A DNA stretch of 64,000 nucleotides, taken from assembly GCA_029204225.1 (NCBI GenBank), contig CM055099.1, forward strand, positions 63,783,614-63,847,613, given 5' to 3'. Below are positions 24,641 through 37,088 of this stretch, piece after piece (position 1 is the stretch's first letter; each line of letters begins with the position of its first letter). The translations under genes were made by a program, and so were the position numbers. The notes under the pieces are model-generated. The model was given only the letters and a program-made list of their open reading frames with translations. It searched no databases and was not told the DNA's origin. This stretch comes from Diphasiastrum complanatum (lineage: Eukaryota; Streptophyta; Lycopodiopsida; Lycopodiales; Lycopodiaceae).

Positions 24641-27251
24641 TGCTCTATTTTTAGTAGAGGTCTATCCTTTGGTTTGATTGATTTGGATTTACAAACAATA
24701 CGTTGACCACATCAATTGACAACCCCTGAAGAATGGATGCTATCTTGACATCATGTCCTCCTTTGAAGCATTGTACATATTATTCATTATTTAAATGTGC
24801 TTACCACATTGCAAATAAACAACTTTAGCTAAATGTATGTTGATTGTAATAATCGCTAATATACCAAATCAAATGCATCAAAATTTTCAAATTAAATATA
24901 GACTACTGCCAAGACACAATTCGAATCATCTATGTACATGCTCACAACTTGGAAAGTGAAAACAATAAAAAAAACTTCCTAACAAAGGGTTATTAATTAA
25001 ATGCAACTAACCAACTCATACTCATACACTTACTATTCAACCTGGTTCAAATAATAGCTTCAAATAACCTCACTTGAGCACCTTTTCTCACACGCACACG
25101 CACATGCACACACACACACACGCAACAAAAATCCTAATAATCGTTGCAACAATCATCACATATTTGTCATTGATAAAATACATATTGCTCTTTCTAGTTC
25201 TATTTCAAAAGGTCAAGCCAAAAGAACATTGAGCACCAAAAAGAAGAGCGCATAGCTTTCTCATATGCACAATGTAGAAGAGTATAGTGCATAAGTGTAG
25301 ATAGCATAAAAGTATCTGAAAACTACTAAAGTGATCTTCCCATTTGAAACCTGGTGGAAATCCTTCCCCAACAACCTCCATCCACCAATAAATCATGAGG
25401 AACAGCTAAGAATCAAATCACATGCTCTAGATGAAACTACTTGTCACTCCCAATAGCTCGTTGATGCATTCATATGACTTAAGCAAATGATGATGAAAGA
25501 AAAGAGCATTTTAAGAAGTATTGCACTTGAGCCTCTAAAGACCACACCTTAGATTTGGAGGGAATCGGGGGACATCAAAGAGGAGGACATTGCAATACAT
25601 AACTTGGATGTCTAGAAAACCTATAACCACGCACTTCTCGATATGCGAGTGTGACATACCAACCAACCTATGGTAGCATCCAAAGCATTAAGACACTTTA
25701 AAACATAATATACTCTAGTAGGAAAGAAAATTGCCAATGAGGCTATTGCTCCTTCGATTACCATTTGGTTCAATTGTATAGTGAGAGAACTTTCCTAAGG
25801 AATTCTGTTGCACCATCAGCACCCTATCTTCTATAAAGTTGATATGATTAGCACAACATATCGTCGAGAAATCACGATCAATTCTCTCAAGGTAGGATTC
25901 ATACAAATACCTAACTCTTGTTTTAAGTTCAATTTTTTATATGCTCGTCTCTTGTATCTTTCTATCCTTAACATTCAAATTGACACAATTTTCTCTCGAC
26001 GTCCCTCCCTCTTTCTCTTGCCCTTAAATTTTGAGGATCTTATTTTTACATCTATCACAAAATTGTCATGCTAACATGGTTGAAATAACAATCACTAGAC
26101 ATCATGTCCAATTCACAAACCGCAAAATCACCTAAAAAAAACAATATACTTTACTAAATATAGAGTTGGAACCAGAGACTTACTATCCTTGAAATTGTTA
26201 ATCTTCTACACATTTCATACTTGGAGGATGGCGTACATATAACAATCATAACCAACTTGATCTTAATCTTGATCTTCAGTCACGATATGAAGAAACATGA
26301 GAATCCTTGTCCAATGAGTGTTCAAGAAATCTTTAACTTGTCAAAAGTAACACCTAGCGTTTCATCCATGTGATCATGTTTTTTGTTTCCATCCTTGCCA
26401 AACTTCTTTAAAACAAGGCTCTTGTTTTAGCCATGTCATATGCACAAGGTATGAACTTGTGAACAAGTTTTTGAACAATCTACATACATTGAGGGCCAAA
26501 AGACTAGTAAGTCCTTTCTGCAAATCCAATTTGGGCCTGCCAAAACCCCAAAATGATTCTATCCGATTAAGTGACAAGTGAAGAAAATGTTTTCAATCTG
26601 ATTCTACTTCATCAATTGCAAAACATTTATACACTAACAAATATAATGTGTAATTTTTACCATATCAAAACTACCAATAGAGCTATGCTAACAAAAATTA
26701 TTGTTTAGAAACAATTCGAGCCTTAGATCAATCTTAAAACTTGTGAAATCAAAGGCCTAGCTATGGAATCTTAGACCCTATAAAAGACACCATGAAAGTT
26801 AGAAAGAGCGAACTAAAAAATGTGGTAGAAACCCAGAAAACAAAAACCTGCTTCAGCTCCTCAACACATGTTGGACTCCCAAAAAGTGAATTGAAATTAT
26901 TAGACTAGCACTCGAAGGCTCCTAGCCATCATGGAGTTAGATGCATGGATAAGATGAGGTGTCACCAATAGCTCGCGTTTTCAAGGCCACTTAGGCCAGT
27001 TAGTTGCACATCTAGCTTAAGTTACAAAAAAAGGGTTACCAAGTACTTACTGATTGCCCCCATTACATCTATACAAATTGTATTGGATAAGTTTGCCTAG
27101 CCATTAGGGTTGAAATAGGCACTACATATCAACATAATATGCTAGCGAAAAGTATGCATATGTCCAAGTCACCAACTACACTTTCATTTTACTTCTTGCT
27201 TGGAAGATAGTGCTTTCCCATTCAAGTTTAATTTAGCTTGGTATAGACAAT

Positions 27252-27252
<1 letters not shown>
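24641..27252. other. No recognisable gene
   Basis: AT-rich sequence with a short CA-rich microsatellite (about 25087-25125). A minus-strand remnant at 26374-26480 reads VHMTWLKQEPCFKEVWQGWK and resembles a second remnant at 27690-27800. No domain was identified. Confidence 0.4.

Positions 27253-27291
<39 letters not shown>
27253..27291 (+). repeat. (CT)n microsatellite
   Basis: About 19 uninterrupted CT units. It gives rise to a spurious Arg/Glu frame on the minus strand. Confidence 0.95.
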
Positions 27292-27296
<5 letters not shown>

Positions 27297-30200
27297 GATG
27301 CTGATTTTTTCATTTGCTACAGGAGGGAACATTATTGAACGCTTTTTCCCCCTAGAGCCATTGCCATGTTTTAAAAGCTTATGTTTTACATCTGCAAGAG
27401 AACTATACACATAAAATTATCATGATTGTTGTCAATAAACAAAATACATTGTGGTCTGTATATTTGTCCACTCTCATGAACCATTGGATCACGCAAGCGA
27501 AGATGAGTGGGACACGACTGATTTCCTGACAGAAGACAAGAAAATGGACCTTGAACTTGACCTCCATGAAATTGGTATTCCTCTCCTCTTTTATGATAAA
27601 TAGCTGAAAAGGATGATAGGCATATACTAGTCAGCTCTAACTTGATCTCCTGTGAAGGTTCCAGAAATGTCAAACCCATCAGAACTGACATCTTTCAATT
27701 TTTCATCCATGTGAGGATGTTCTTTATTCCCATCTTGCTTCCCAAACTTTTCTTTGAATGAAGGTTGACGTTGTAGCCACATCATATGAACCTGGCATAA
27801 CAATTGATAGTTATCAAGATTGAAGTCTAACCCTTGCTTTCAGTTATTTGAAAAGAGTTTCAAAAGACGGTCCTAAAAAAACACCTTGAAAGTTTTGAGA
27901 AAAAATATCCAGCTTCAAATTTTGAACGAAGATGTCCTGAAATTTTCTGGAGAAGAAACACTATAAAGTGCACCAGGTTGAAAATCATCTGTGATAGCAT
28001 AATATTCATGTACTAAAAACACTGCAAAAAGCATCCATTAAAAGTTGCATACTTCTTACTATCATGTAAACATTGAATTTAAAATAAAGAAAAAAAATAC
28101 AGCACTGATGCATTACCTAAGATATTCATACACTCAATTGAAAATCTCAAATCAGACATTATCTAAAGATGAAGAAATGATCTTATCAATGTGATAAATA
28201 CAAGCTCTAGAACCTTGCATTGAAGTTAATGTGTGCCAAGTACATGCATCACAAGGCTTCAGAAGTATTAAACCTAGGAAATTTTGTGTCCCAACTTGGC
28301 AAAAATTAGGAGTACACTTGCTCTGAACATTAATTAAGAATAACAGTGCATAACTAAGAAACTGTTCTAATTCTCTTCAGCAGCAAACTTGGATGGGTTC
28401 AAGCGCTTTCATGTTTCAACCACTAGGACTGAGAATTACTTTGCCACAGTGGAAACAACAGAAACAATGCAGACGTTTTGTAAAGCCTATAACTTTCAAG
28501 GTTATCTTTGCACATGATCATAATAAAGTCTCAGAATAAACAAGGATCACAGTTGCATAATGGAACCACAATTGGCGGTTCAAATCATGGTTCGAACCGC
28601 GATTCGCAACCAAGATTCGCAATTTTTGTTAGGGTTTAGAAATCCTATTTTTTTTGGGTTTTTTTATATGTTTGCATCTGAGACACTTCATCTATTTTCT
28701 GTGATCCTCTTGCAATCTGCTTGTCTGAATCTGCAATGTCATAATGATCAGTGAAGCGATTTGGGACAAACCTAGACGCAGATCAGATCAGAAACCTGGA
28801 CAGAAAGCAGGAACCAAAAAATTGCAGAATCAAAACTCATTGTCAAGAATTCAAACTTGAAGCTCATTATTGAATACATTGAAATCAGTATGCGAAAAAT
28901 CCAACGTTGAAATCTGCAAAAAATGCTGTCATTCACAAAGTAGCTGTAAAAATCAGGACATAAATTCTCCACAGCAGGTCGCGATTCGCTGCAACGCTGC
29001 AATGGATTCTACAGTGTACTGTTACACTCATCCCTTGCAGCGACTTTGTTTTGTTAACAAAGAGTGAGACTCTCTGGTACTAAGAAGTTAAGCCAACCAT
29101 CCTAAGAAATCTCAATATATCACACAGCTTCAGCTACAGTCTCTACCATAAATGAGGGTCAAGCAGGTTGCATTCTTAGAGATGATCAACCATGGAGATC
29201 TTGCTATATCCATCATAACAATAAAGTAGATAGGGCCCATGCAAAGGGAAAATATGCAACAACATGGGTTCAAAGAGATCATCTTATAGGGTTTGAACTT
29301 CTGAAAGATCCGATACACCTATCCACGAACCTCATTTATAGAGTCACAAAAAAATAACAAGAAAATATAAACATTGTGCAGACTGGAACGGCATCTTCGA
29401 TCTCACTACAAGTTCCCACATCAGCTTATGTTTTTTCGTTCTTCGGGTTTTCCCAGATGAATGCTCAGTTTGTAGGAACCTGTTTATTTTATGCAACATT
29501 TTTCTCATATAATGGCCCAGTGCATGTTTTCTAGAAGAACACCGATTCTTTTTGCACTGCTCTTTTCTCATATATTATAAGAGACTGTCTGGGGAAAACA
29601 ACCTTCAGCATTATTTTCTTGGCAAAGGTTCTTAAGAACAAGCAACTGGAAGCAGACCATTCAACAAGTACGTCATAAGATCACTGCAACTTTGCTGCAA
29701 ATGATACTCCTCCTAGCAAAGTGCAACATGTGAATAAACAGCTCCCCTCAACTTGCTCTTTGTAAGAAACGATATCACATTTTTTACGTTGACTTACATG
29801 ACAGCTTCCCATCTGTGATATAGGCAACCAAACAATTGAATCATCCAGATGTTTGGACGTGCAATGTTTGAAACAGGTTAAAAACGTTTGGAAGAATCCT
29901 CCAAACGTTTGGAACCTTTTTTCCACTTTAGTCTTTTAGAGTGCCAAAATTTTTGAAGCGTAGTGTTATGTCCAGAAAGATGACCAATAGCAGTTATGCT
30001 ATATTAAAAGGTTGTTTGCAATGGATTTAATCATTCAAAGCTCGTAGTAGCCTTACATATACAAGACACATCTCAAATGCAAAACATAACAACTAGAGAC
30101 CCGTACTTATACAACTAGCAAGTCACAAGATGATGCATCCATACGTCCGCATCAAAATATTAGCAAAAATGTTGTTTAGGTATTACATAGACATTCCGAA

Positions 30201-32258
30201 TCGAGACTCAATGGTCCATAACAAACTAGCTTCTGGCAACTGCACTATGCAAAGTGCTAATAATAAAGAAAAAAGATGATGTGCTCCTCAAATATGCAAT
30301 GTCCTCCTCAAGGAATACATGCTTGGGCTCAACTACAGAATCATCATCATCCTCATCATCCCCCGAGCCCCTGAGGGGCCTAAAGCCATCGCAATGTCAG
30401 CAGGATCAGGAGGAACACCTGGCATATCCAATCCCTCCTCAATTCCTTCCCTCTAGGCATAATTCACATGACACTTTGGTATTGCCATGACACTGCGTAC
30501 AAGTGAAACTCCACATCTTTCTCAACCTCCAAATTTTGTAGCTGAAGTTCAGGTTCTTGAGATTCATGGTTTCTGATTTTAGATATCAATTTGAGGTTGA
30601 AGTGAATGTAGACCAATTTCTCAGTTGTGGCAGGCTTCAACTTGCTATACTGCAGCTGGCCACGTCAGTGCACGTGGCCGACACTAGGCAGTATGCATGC
30701 TACCAGTCCTCACACTGGGCTAGGAGGGGCTTACTCCATATCAGGGAGTTGGCAAAGTTGGGTGGATCAATTAGTCTTTGCCCTACTGTGGTGTTTAGAT
30801 CTCTAACACTTTGTCAGTGGAAATATTTACGGGATATATTCTTGTATCTTTCCATTTACTTGTCCCTAGCTTCATTACCGTCAATCATAAAAGGACTCTA
30901 CTAATTTGTTGTGCTATTAAGTTCATAGAAGGTATCATTAGTGCACTGAACAGGATCATAATAAAGTCTTATCTCCTTAAAAAATGCTGAAACCCACTGT
31001 TTAGCTCTTTTTGCCTGCCAAGTTCACCATAACCAAGGTTATACCAATAGTTGACAGGGAAATCAAAGCAATTTTTTTCTTACAAGGTTCTGGACCAAAG
31101 ATGAACATACCCCACCACTTTAGTGTTGGTCCATACAAAACCATGAAAAAATTTCAGCAAAACTCCATTTCCAGCTACAGTTCGTCTATGATCCTAACTG
31201 AACTTCACAAGGCTCAAAAACTCATTAACATAAAATATACTCATAATGTTACAAATTCGACATACGGCCAAATCGATTTTACACTCTTCATTATTCCAAA
31301 TTTTCCTATGAGTAATTCTACATTCGGCAGTGATGTAGTTATAACTTGACGAAATAAAAGCAAATTTTTTTTTTTCATGAGTGGGCCCAAGTCAAAGAGC
31401 AAGCATTGTCTTGGCTCACATCATTATAAGAATTTTTTGGCTCAATTCTCCTAGACAGAGTACTAGTCCACTAATAGCATGAGCATCATGGGGCCAATGG
31501 CCTGCTGTCCACAATCACTGATACATCCAGCTGCTGTAGCGACTGCTGTTGCTACCCACTGCAGCACACGCCCCCAGCCATCACCTTCTCAGAACTGAGC
31601 GCTAGGACCCTCACCAGTGTTCCAAGCAGCAGGAAAAAGAGAAAATAGAATTCGAGGATTCAGGGAGGGTGACTTTCAGATCAAGCGTGCTGTTGTTCTC
31701 TCTTGCAGATATCAACTAAGTTTTACATCTCCACTAACAAACATTGTTTCCAGGAACCAAATTTCATACATACAACCATAAGCCAACACCCACAACTTCC
31801 ATGAGTCTGCTTAAATGGATTTTCACTTACTACCCTTCTTGCAAGGTTTCTGAAGGCAAAACCTGGTCATACAGCTCCATGCAAAGATTCAAGCAACCTT
31901 CCATCAAAAGATATTTGTTACAGCTTGCATGCAGGGCTTCTCACCAACAAGAGTTCTGTCGCACACTGCCTACAGCAGTTACTATCTTAAATTTATTTAA
32001 CAGTATCCAACTGCAGATTCTCCATTCAGGACTGTACCCATCCATGCATAGCTATAGGATCCAGATATAGACATCATGCACAACCACTCTCACAAGAGGC
32101 AAGGCCTTAACCAAATAGAGACTAAGATGACTACCTTACGGTTTAGGCCAAGCCTAATACCAACTGCACATGCTTATGGACATAATAGATGATGAGTCGC
32201 ATAGCTTTGAGGAAGCTTCTCAAAGCCAAAACTAGATGAATGTTATGTGTGAGGAGCA
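27292..32258. other. Long interval without a supported gene
   Basis: Contains a minus-strand remnant at 27690-27800 (VHMMWLQRQPSFKEKFGKQD) similar to 26374-26480, a short palindrome built on AAACGTTTGGA/TCCAAACGTTT near 29886-29915, and CGATTCGC-rich words at 28590-28625 and 28978-29000. TGTTATGTCC at about 29969 repeats the start of the gypsy LTR at 6204. I see no exon series, domain or RNA gene. Confidence 0.4.
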
Positions 32259-32611
32259 TGTTAGAAATAAATGACTATGCTAAAGTTAATCTATAGGTTA
32301 CTTTGACCCAAAAGGTCGAGATTTGTGTAACCATGGGTATTTAGTTATTTAGGCCATGTTAAGTTTGTCTTTGCCCTACATTTAGTAAGTGGTTAAGCTT
32401 AGGATTTGTTGGCATTTGGCCACATCCAGGTAAAGTACTTGTATGTTCATTGTGTTTACCATTTTTACATTTGCTAAGCATTGCTCTCCATTTTTCTGCT
32501 TGCATTACTGCTTTCTCTCTCTCCTTGAGGGCGCCTATCCTCTTCCCTCATTTGTCTTGTGGAGATTGTTTGATAGTTAGATCTTGGTGCCTTGGCTCTT
32601 GTTTTCCTACA
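32259..32611 (+). repeat. 5' LTR of copia element B
   Basis: Runs from TGTTAGAAAT to CCTACA, 353 bases, and is followed at once by the primer-binding site. The matching 3' LTR was not found. Confidence 0.7.
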
Positions 32612-32623
32612 TGGTATCAGAGC
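32612..32623 (+). promoter_or_regulatory. Primer-binding site of copia element B
   Basis: TGGTATCAGAGC adjoins the LTR and matches the initiator tRNA-Met type used by plant copia elements. Confidence 0.8.
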
Positions 32624-32769
32624 AACCGGATTTGCAGCAAGCTTGTATGTTGGCGCCCTACCAAAAGAGGAGCTACTCTACTTTGTGATCTGAAAATGCA
32701 TCCTGCTGATTTCTTCAAGTGGAGATTGGATCAGCTTTTTGGTCTCTTTTCAGGTTGAAGTAGGGCGCC

Positions 32770-33095
32770 CATCATGGATCTTGGAGGAGAAATTTTTGGC
32801 GTCCAAAAATCAGCATCTCAAATCCGATTTTTTGCAACCAGTTTTCAGCAAGTCTTGTCTTGAGGATGGCGCCCAAAAATCTGCTTCTAATTTGGGTTTT
32901 GGAGCCTCCTTTGCTGATTTTTCAGGTTTGCAGTCTTGGAGGAGGGCACCCAAAATTGTGGCAACCCTAACAGATTTTTGCATCTCTTGTTGGCTGGATT
33001 TTCAGCCTTAAGCATGCTTTGAGGAGGCCACCCAAAAATCAGCAACAACATCTCTGATTTTGGAGCTTCCTATTGGCTGATTTTTTCAGCTTTAC
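32770..33095 (+). repeat. Leader with about four degenerate 80-bp units
   Basis: GGAGGANGGCGCCCAAAAATC-like words recur near 32790, 32868, 32940 and 33020. Each is followed by a GATTTTT...GC block. It lies in the untranslated leader of copia element B. The leader then joins pol sequence near 33096, so gag and most of protease are missing. Confidence 0.65.
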
Positions 33096-33125
33096 ATGTT
33101 AGAAGAGTCTTCTTTCGGTTTCAAC
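33096..33125 (+). pseudogene. Left half of the interrupted copia B pol frame
   Basis: Encodes KSLLSVST up to the hAT insertion. The frame resumes with MLKQGLVVEF after the transposon, restoring a typical copia post-protease block. This shows both sides belong to one element. Confidence 0.75.
33118..33125. repeat. hAT target-site duplication, left copy
   Basis: GTTTCAAC, identical to 37089-37096. Eight bases is the hAT standard. Confidence 0.9.
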
Positions 33126-34057
33126 CATAGATGCACAGAAACGCGTATCTCCCAGAATCGCACAAAAAAAAAATCGTATATAAATTTTTTTTTGCACTTC
33201 CTCACGGCCAGAATTGCGCCAGCCGTGGAGAAGGTATATTTTTTTATATTGAGCTACAGGTGTCCGATCGAGGCGTGTGGATAGTCGGTAGGCATCTACT
33301 CGGCGATACGGAGGTGGTGTGCATGGTACGGAGGTGGTGTGCATGGTGCCAGGGGGATCTGAGCTTTGTGGAGAGCGAAGCGATCAAATTTCGATATTTG
33401 GTGAGTATAGGCTTGATTTTTTGCAAGTAATGACATTGAGCTGTAGGCAACCAAATCGAGCGTAGTTTGGCTCTAGACCACCTTTTCTTCATGCCCACGG
33501 TGATTTCTACGGTGTCAGTTTCAGCCGTTATGGCACGCCTAGCGAGATTTGAGCACCACATTCCAAATGCTTGTGTTTTTTTGCCATTTTCACAAAATGA
33601 CTTGTGGGCAACTGATTCAGGTGATGTCTGAGCCTAGAATGCATTTTCACATGTCTGCAGAGACTCCTATGACCTCCGTTCCGCCCGTCTACGTCCGTAT
33701 CACAAATTTCGATTTCCATGCCCTAATTCCATGTTTTTTAGGGTTTAGGCGTGGAACATCGTGCAAGCACCTACCAGTAGCGTGGTTTAGGCCTGCACTG
33801 CACTCCTTTACGCCTGCAAGGACTCCCACGCTAGCGTCAGTCGCCTGTTTTCGCTCAAACTGAAATGATTCTATCCCTCCCCCTAATCTCGTGTGTTTTT
33901 TGGCACTTGCTATGATTTTACTAGAATCAATGTGACGTGTGCTCAGATGTGTTGAGCTCTGTTTTAGGCTGGTAATGTTTTTCAATGCAGTGTGTTTTCT
34001 TCTACTGAACGGTTGCCTGCTTATCTTTGTTTGCAGGTTTGATCTCGTGTCGACACG

Positions 34058-34393
34058 ATGCCGGTGCGGGGCCGAGGCCTTTGGGGCGAGGTTGAGCTTA
34101 CCGAGGGGGATGTGGCTACACACCATGGCACAGGAGTGCACAGAAGGAGATGCTTGCATTGTGGTGGTCTCTTCACAAGATCACTTACCAGGGTTAGGGC
34201 TCACGTACTGAGGGTCAGAGGGCCGAGTGGGCGGGCATTGGGCATATCTGATTGCCCTAGGATTTCTGATGAGGAGGCTGAGGCTGTCTATTATGTATGG
34301 GCCCGATGGTGCATCATAGGTTTCCGGACAGGGACAGGGACAGGGACAGGGAGCAGGAGTAGCTGCAGGTTCACAAGCAAGGCTCACAGGTAG
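34058..34393 (+). pseudogene. hAT transposase N-terminus, BED-like zinc finger
   Basis: Starts MPVRGRGLWGEVEL after a clear acceptor CTTTGTTTGCAG. CLHCGGLFTRSLTRVRAHVL has the CX2C...H layout of a BED finger, which binds the transposon ends. GISDCPRISDEEAEAVYY continues the usual hAT spacing region. The C-terminal part becomes a GT/GC-rich tandem (GACAGG repeats near 34327-34350) and the frame is lost. Confidence 0.6.
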
Positions 34394-34815
34394 GCAGGCA
34401 CGGCCCAATACGGGTGCAGAGGCTAGTACAGCACGTTCTGGGCAGGGTTTAGGTGCAGTGCATGGTCCAGGTGAGGCCACTCCAGTTCCACCCGCAATAG
34501 CAGGGCTTAGATAAGAGGGGAGAGCGTCACATGATCAGGTTGGATTTGCGGCAGGGGTCCTCGTCCCTCCTCTTCTTCGGCGGCAGATGTTGGACATGCT
34601 TCAACAGGTTCTCCCAGAGAGAGTGATACACCCACAGATCAGCCATCCATTTCACGTGTTAGACCAGGAGCGCCATATACACAGCAGAGAGAGGTTAGGC
34701 CCAATCAGCAGACCCTTGATCGATGCGGGTGGCAGAGAGAGCAGCATGCCCAATGCACTTGGCTTGCTGGCCAGTTTTTTTACGAGTGCGGCATTCCTTT
34801 TGTTGTTGCTGACAC

Positions 34816-35690
34816 TTGGGTGTTCAAGGAGTTTTGCGCACAGGTGGCAGCCGTGGATGCTACATGGACGCCTCCCAGACGAGAGGCATTGCGAGGCATG
34901 ATGCTTCGTCAGGAAGAGGAGACCATCACGCGGGAGCTGTGTTTTGTGGCAGGTATGGATGCACGATAGTGAGTGATGAATGGACCGACATACGTCGGCG
35001 ATCCGTCATCAATGTCTTGGTTTCTGGCACAGTATTCCTACGTGGCGTGGATGCCACTCGAGGTGGTGATGCCATCACAGCCGATTTCGTATGGGAGGTT
35101 ATTAGAGATGTTATTGTTGACATTGGGGTGGAGCATGTGGTTCAGGTTGTCACGGACAACTTTTCAAATTGCAAGCAGATGGGAGAGATTATGACGAGGG
35201 AGCACCCCGGCATTGTGTGGACACCCTGTGCTGCACATTGCATAGACTTGCTCATCCATGACGTGTGTGCACTTCCATGGATCAGAGAGGTATTGGTTTC
35301 TCCATTTGCTATGCTATCTTGATTGACGCCTGCTCCATGCTGCTAAACACATCTCAACTACCATCTAAACTTTTTACTAGATGTCTGTGCTGCAGATCAC
35401 TTCTATGGCCATGTGCCTGGTCACTTTTGTTACCACGAAGAGGCGTGTGCTAGCCCTATTCCGCACCTTCTCGCACCTAAACCTGAAGAAGCCAGCACCC
35501 ACACGCTTTGCGTTTTACTTCTTGGTGCTAGAGCAATTGACAAAGGTGAAGGACACACTGCGGCGGATGGTTTCCAGCGAGGCCTTCCGAGAGTTCATGG
35601 ACGTCCCACATGTGGCGTTTTTTCGGTCCATTGTGTTCGGTGATGAGTTCTGGACATGTGCTGAGGAGAGATTGCTGAATGATGGTGGAG
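34816..35690 (+). pseudogene. hAT transposase core (DUF659 type), truncated
   Basis: Exon 34816-35289 reads CTIVSDEWTDIRRRSVINVL, then VVQVVTDNFSNCKQMG and WTPCAAHCIDLLIHDV. These are the DUF659/RNase H-fold hAT core in order, with the expected aspartates. An intron (35290-35395, donor GTATTG, acceptor GCTGCAG) keeps phase 0. The second exon reads ITSMAMCLVTF and PAPTRFAFYFLVLEQL, the conserved TRFAT region. The sequence is hAT-like until about 35690 and then becomes unrelated, so the C-terminal hAT dimerisation domain is absent. Confidence 0.8.
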
Positions 35691-36276
35691 GTGGTAGAAC
35701 AACACTATTAGGACCTTTAAGCACATCTGCCCAGGAACGGACAGCGGTATGATGTTGTTCCATTTGACTTTTAGGTTGTTGGATCTTTGCTGAAGTAGTC
35801 GAATGAGAGGAAGCTTCGATTTTGATAGCTGCAACTTCTTTCTTGAGATCGTCGATAGACGAATCTAGTTTTTGAAGATGAGATTGAACAGCTTGGAACA
35901 TAGCTTCAAGAGAAAGAAGGTTTTTTCGATGGTCGTTGAGATATTCATAGGAACGTAACTGATCTGCACGAATGATGGAGATCATAAAGGCTGGAGGCAG
36001 AAGTGATTCATCATCTTGAGTATTCGGGGTCAAAGGGTCGGCTATAATGGATTCACTATTAACAAGAATAGGATCTGATGGAGAGATAGGGATTGCGACT
36101 AGAGTAGAAGGTGAAGGTGAAGGTGAAGGTGAAGGTGAGGAGGATGCTGACGCAATGCTAGAAGCTAAAGATGGCTGAGGCGAAGCTGGAGGTGCAGAAG
36201 CCATTGAGGCTGAGGCAGTGGAGTCAAAGGATTGAGGAGCAGGGGCAGATGTCCCTCCCTTCCGATTCTTGGCCAT
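35691..36276 (-). CDS. Captured or inserted frame inside the hAT element, function unknown
   Basis: The minus-strand frame starts with ATG at 36276 (MAKNRKGGTSAPAPQSF). A low-complexity Ala/Ser/Pro stretch includes a (SP)n run from a GGTGAA hexamer repeat at 36109-36138. A coiled-coil-like helix (LLSLEAMFQAVQSHLQKLD, DDLKKEVAAIK) follows, then RSWADVLKGPNSVV, which recalls the start of plant retroelement gag or ORF1 proteins. The frame runs on into antisense hAT sequence after about 35690, so its native C-terminus is lost. I cannot name the family. Confidence 0.4.
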
Positions 36277-36326
36277 GGTTCACGCTGGCAATTCAGGCAG
36301 ATGATGTAGGGCGATCAGATGTCTGA

Positions 36327-36440
36327 TTTCCGCTTAGGTGTAAGCCCATGAGCATAGCATAGATCATCATAGCGATGGTCAGACCTGCAGATTTCCGTTT
36401 AGGTGTAGATCCGCGAGCAATAGCAGATCACTATAGCGAT
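36327..36440. repeat. Two-copy direct repeat, about 60-bp unit
   Basis: GATTTCCGYTTAGGTGTA...CATAGCGATGG appears at about 36327-36377 and 36388-36441. It sits upstream of the minus-strand frame. Confidence 0.7.
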
Positions 36441-36537
36441 GGGGGAGGGCACACCTGTGATCAGCAGGGCATCGCGATCAACAAGGCATCGCTGGCTGGA
36501 TCAGCCGCGATGAAGCGCGAGAGAGAGCCGCAATGAA

Positions 36538-36563
36538 ACGCGCGCGCGCGAGCCGCAATGAAA

Positions 36564-36638
<75 letters not shown>
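36538..36638 (+). repeat. (CG)n followed by (GA)n microsatellite
   Basis: GCGCGC tracts run directly into about 29 GA units. Two copies of GAGCCGCAATGAAACGCGCG precede it. Confidence 0.9.
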
Positions 36639-36642
<4 letters not shown>

Positions 36643-36763
36643 GGTTGAAAAACGATTCCATATGGTTGAAAAATGTTTTAGTACGGTTCAGGACGATGCA
36701 GTATGGTTCAGAAGATTCAACATGATTTAGCATTTTTGTTTGGTTTGTTGGATCTGAGAGACA

Positions 36764-36768
<5 letters not shown>

Positions 36769-36818
<50 letters not shown>
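36769..36818 (+). repeat. (GA)n microsatellite
   Basis: About 25 uninterrupted GA units within the hAT element. Confidence 0.95.
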
Positions 36819-36821
<3 letters not shown>

Positions 36822-37088
36822 GCAAAATTTTGGAGCATGTGTTTTTTTATTGATTTTTTATATTAAAAGGAGCAATAGCGTAAACCTCGAAGTTGATGCA
36901 CCTAAACTAGACCATCCAACACCCGAAACATTCGGCAAACTACACAGTAATTATGCTCTTAATTAGAGCTTTCATCTGATACCCATATTGCCCAAGAAAA
37001 AACCCAAAAAAAAAATGTTTCTGGAATTTTTTTCAATTTTTCAGAAACGCGATTCTGAAACGTGTTTCAGAAACGCAGTGCATCTATG

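Larger units (their letters stand above)
33126..37088 (+). mobile_element. hAT DNA transposon inserted in copia B pol
   Basis: Left end CATAGATGCAC and right end GTGCATCTATG form an 11-bp perfect terminal inverted repeat. Just inside, both ends carry GAAACGCG/GCGTTTC wording in inverted orientation. The element is 3963 bases and is flanked by the 8-bp duplication GTTTCAAC. Inside are a BED-type zinc finger, a DUF659-type transposase core split by one intron, and a minus-strand frame of different origin followed by GA microsatellites. The C-terminal dimerisation domain of the transposase is missing, so this copy cannot mobilise itself. Confidence 0.9.

Noticed and set aside
27228-27410. Open frames rich in RERERE or SLSLSL at 27228-27410, 36461-36966 and 42447-42745
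   Set aside because: They are translations of CT/GA microsatellites.
30254-30490. 78-codon frame with Ser and Glu runs
   Set aside because: ATCATC-type low complexity; no domain and no partner exons.
33099-34480. Several overlapping frames on both strands of the hAT 5' region
   Set aside because: Shadows of the BED-domain frame and GC-richer leader; no motif or splice support.
34181-34480. Minus-strand Pro/Cys-rich frame
   Set aside because: Product of the GGGACA hexamer repeat at 34327-34350.
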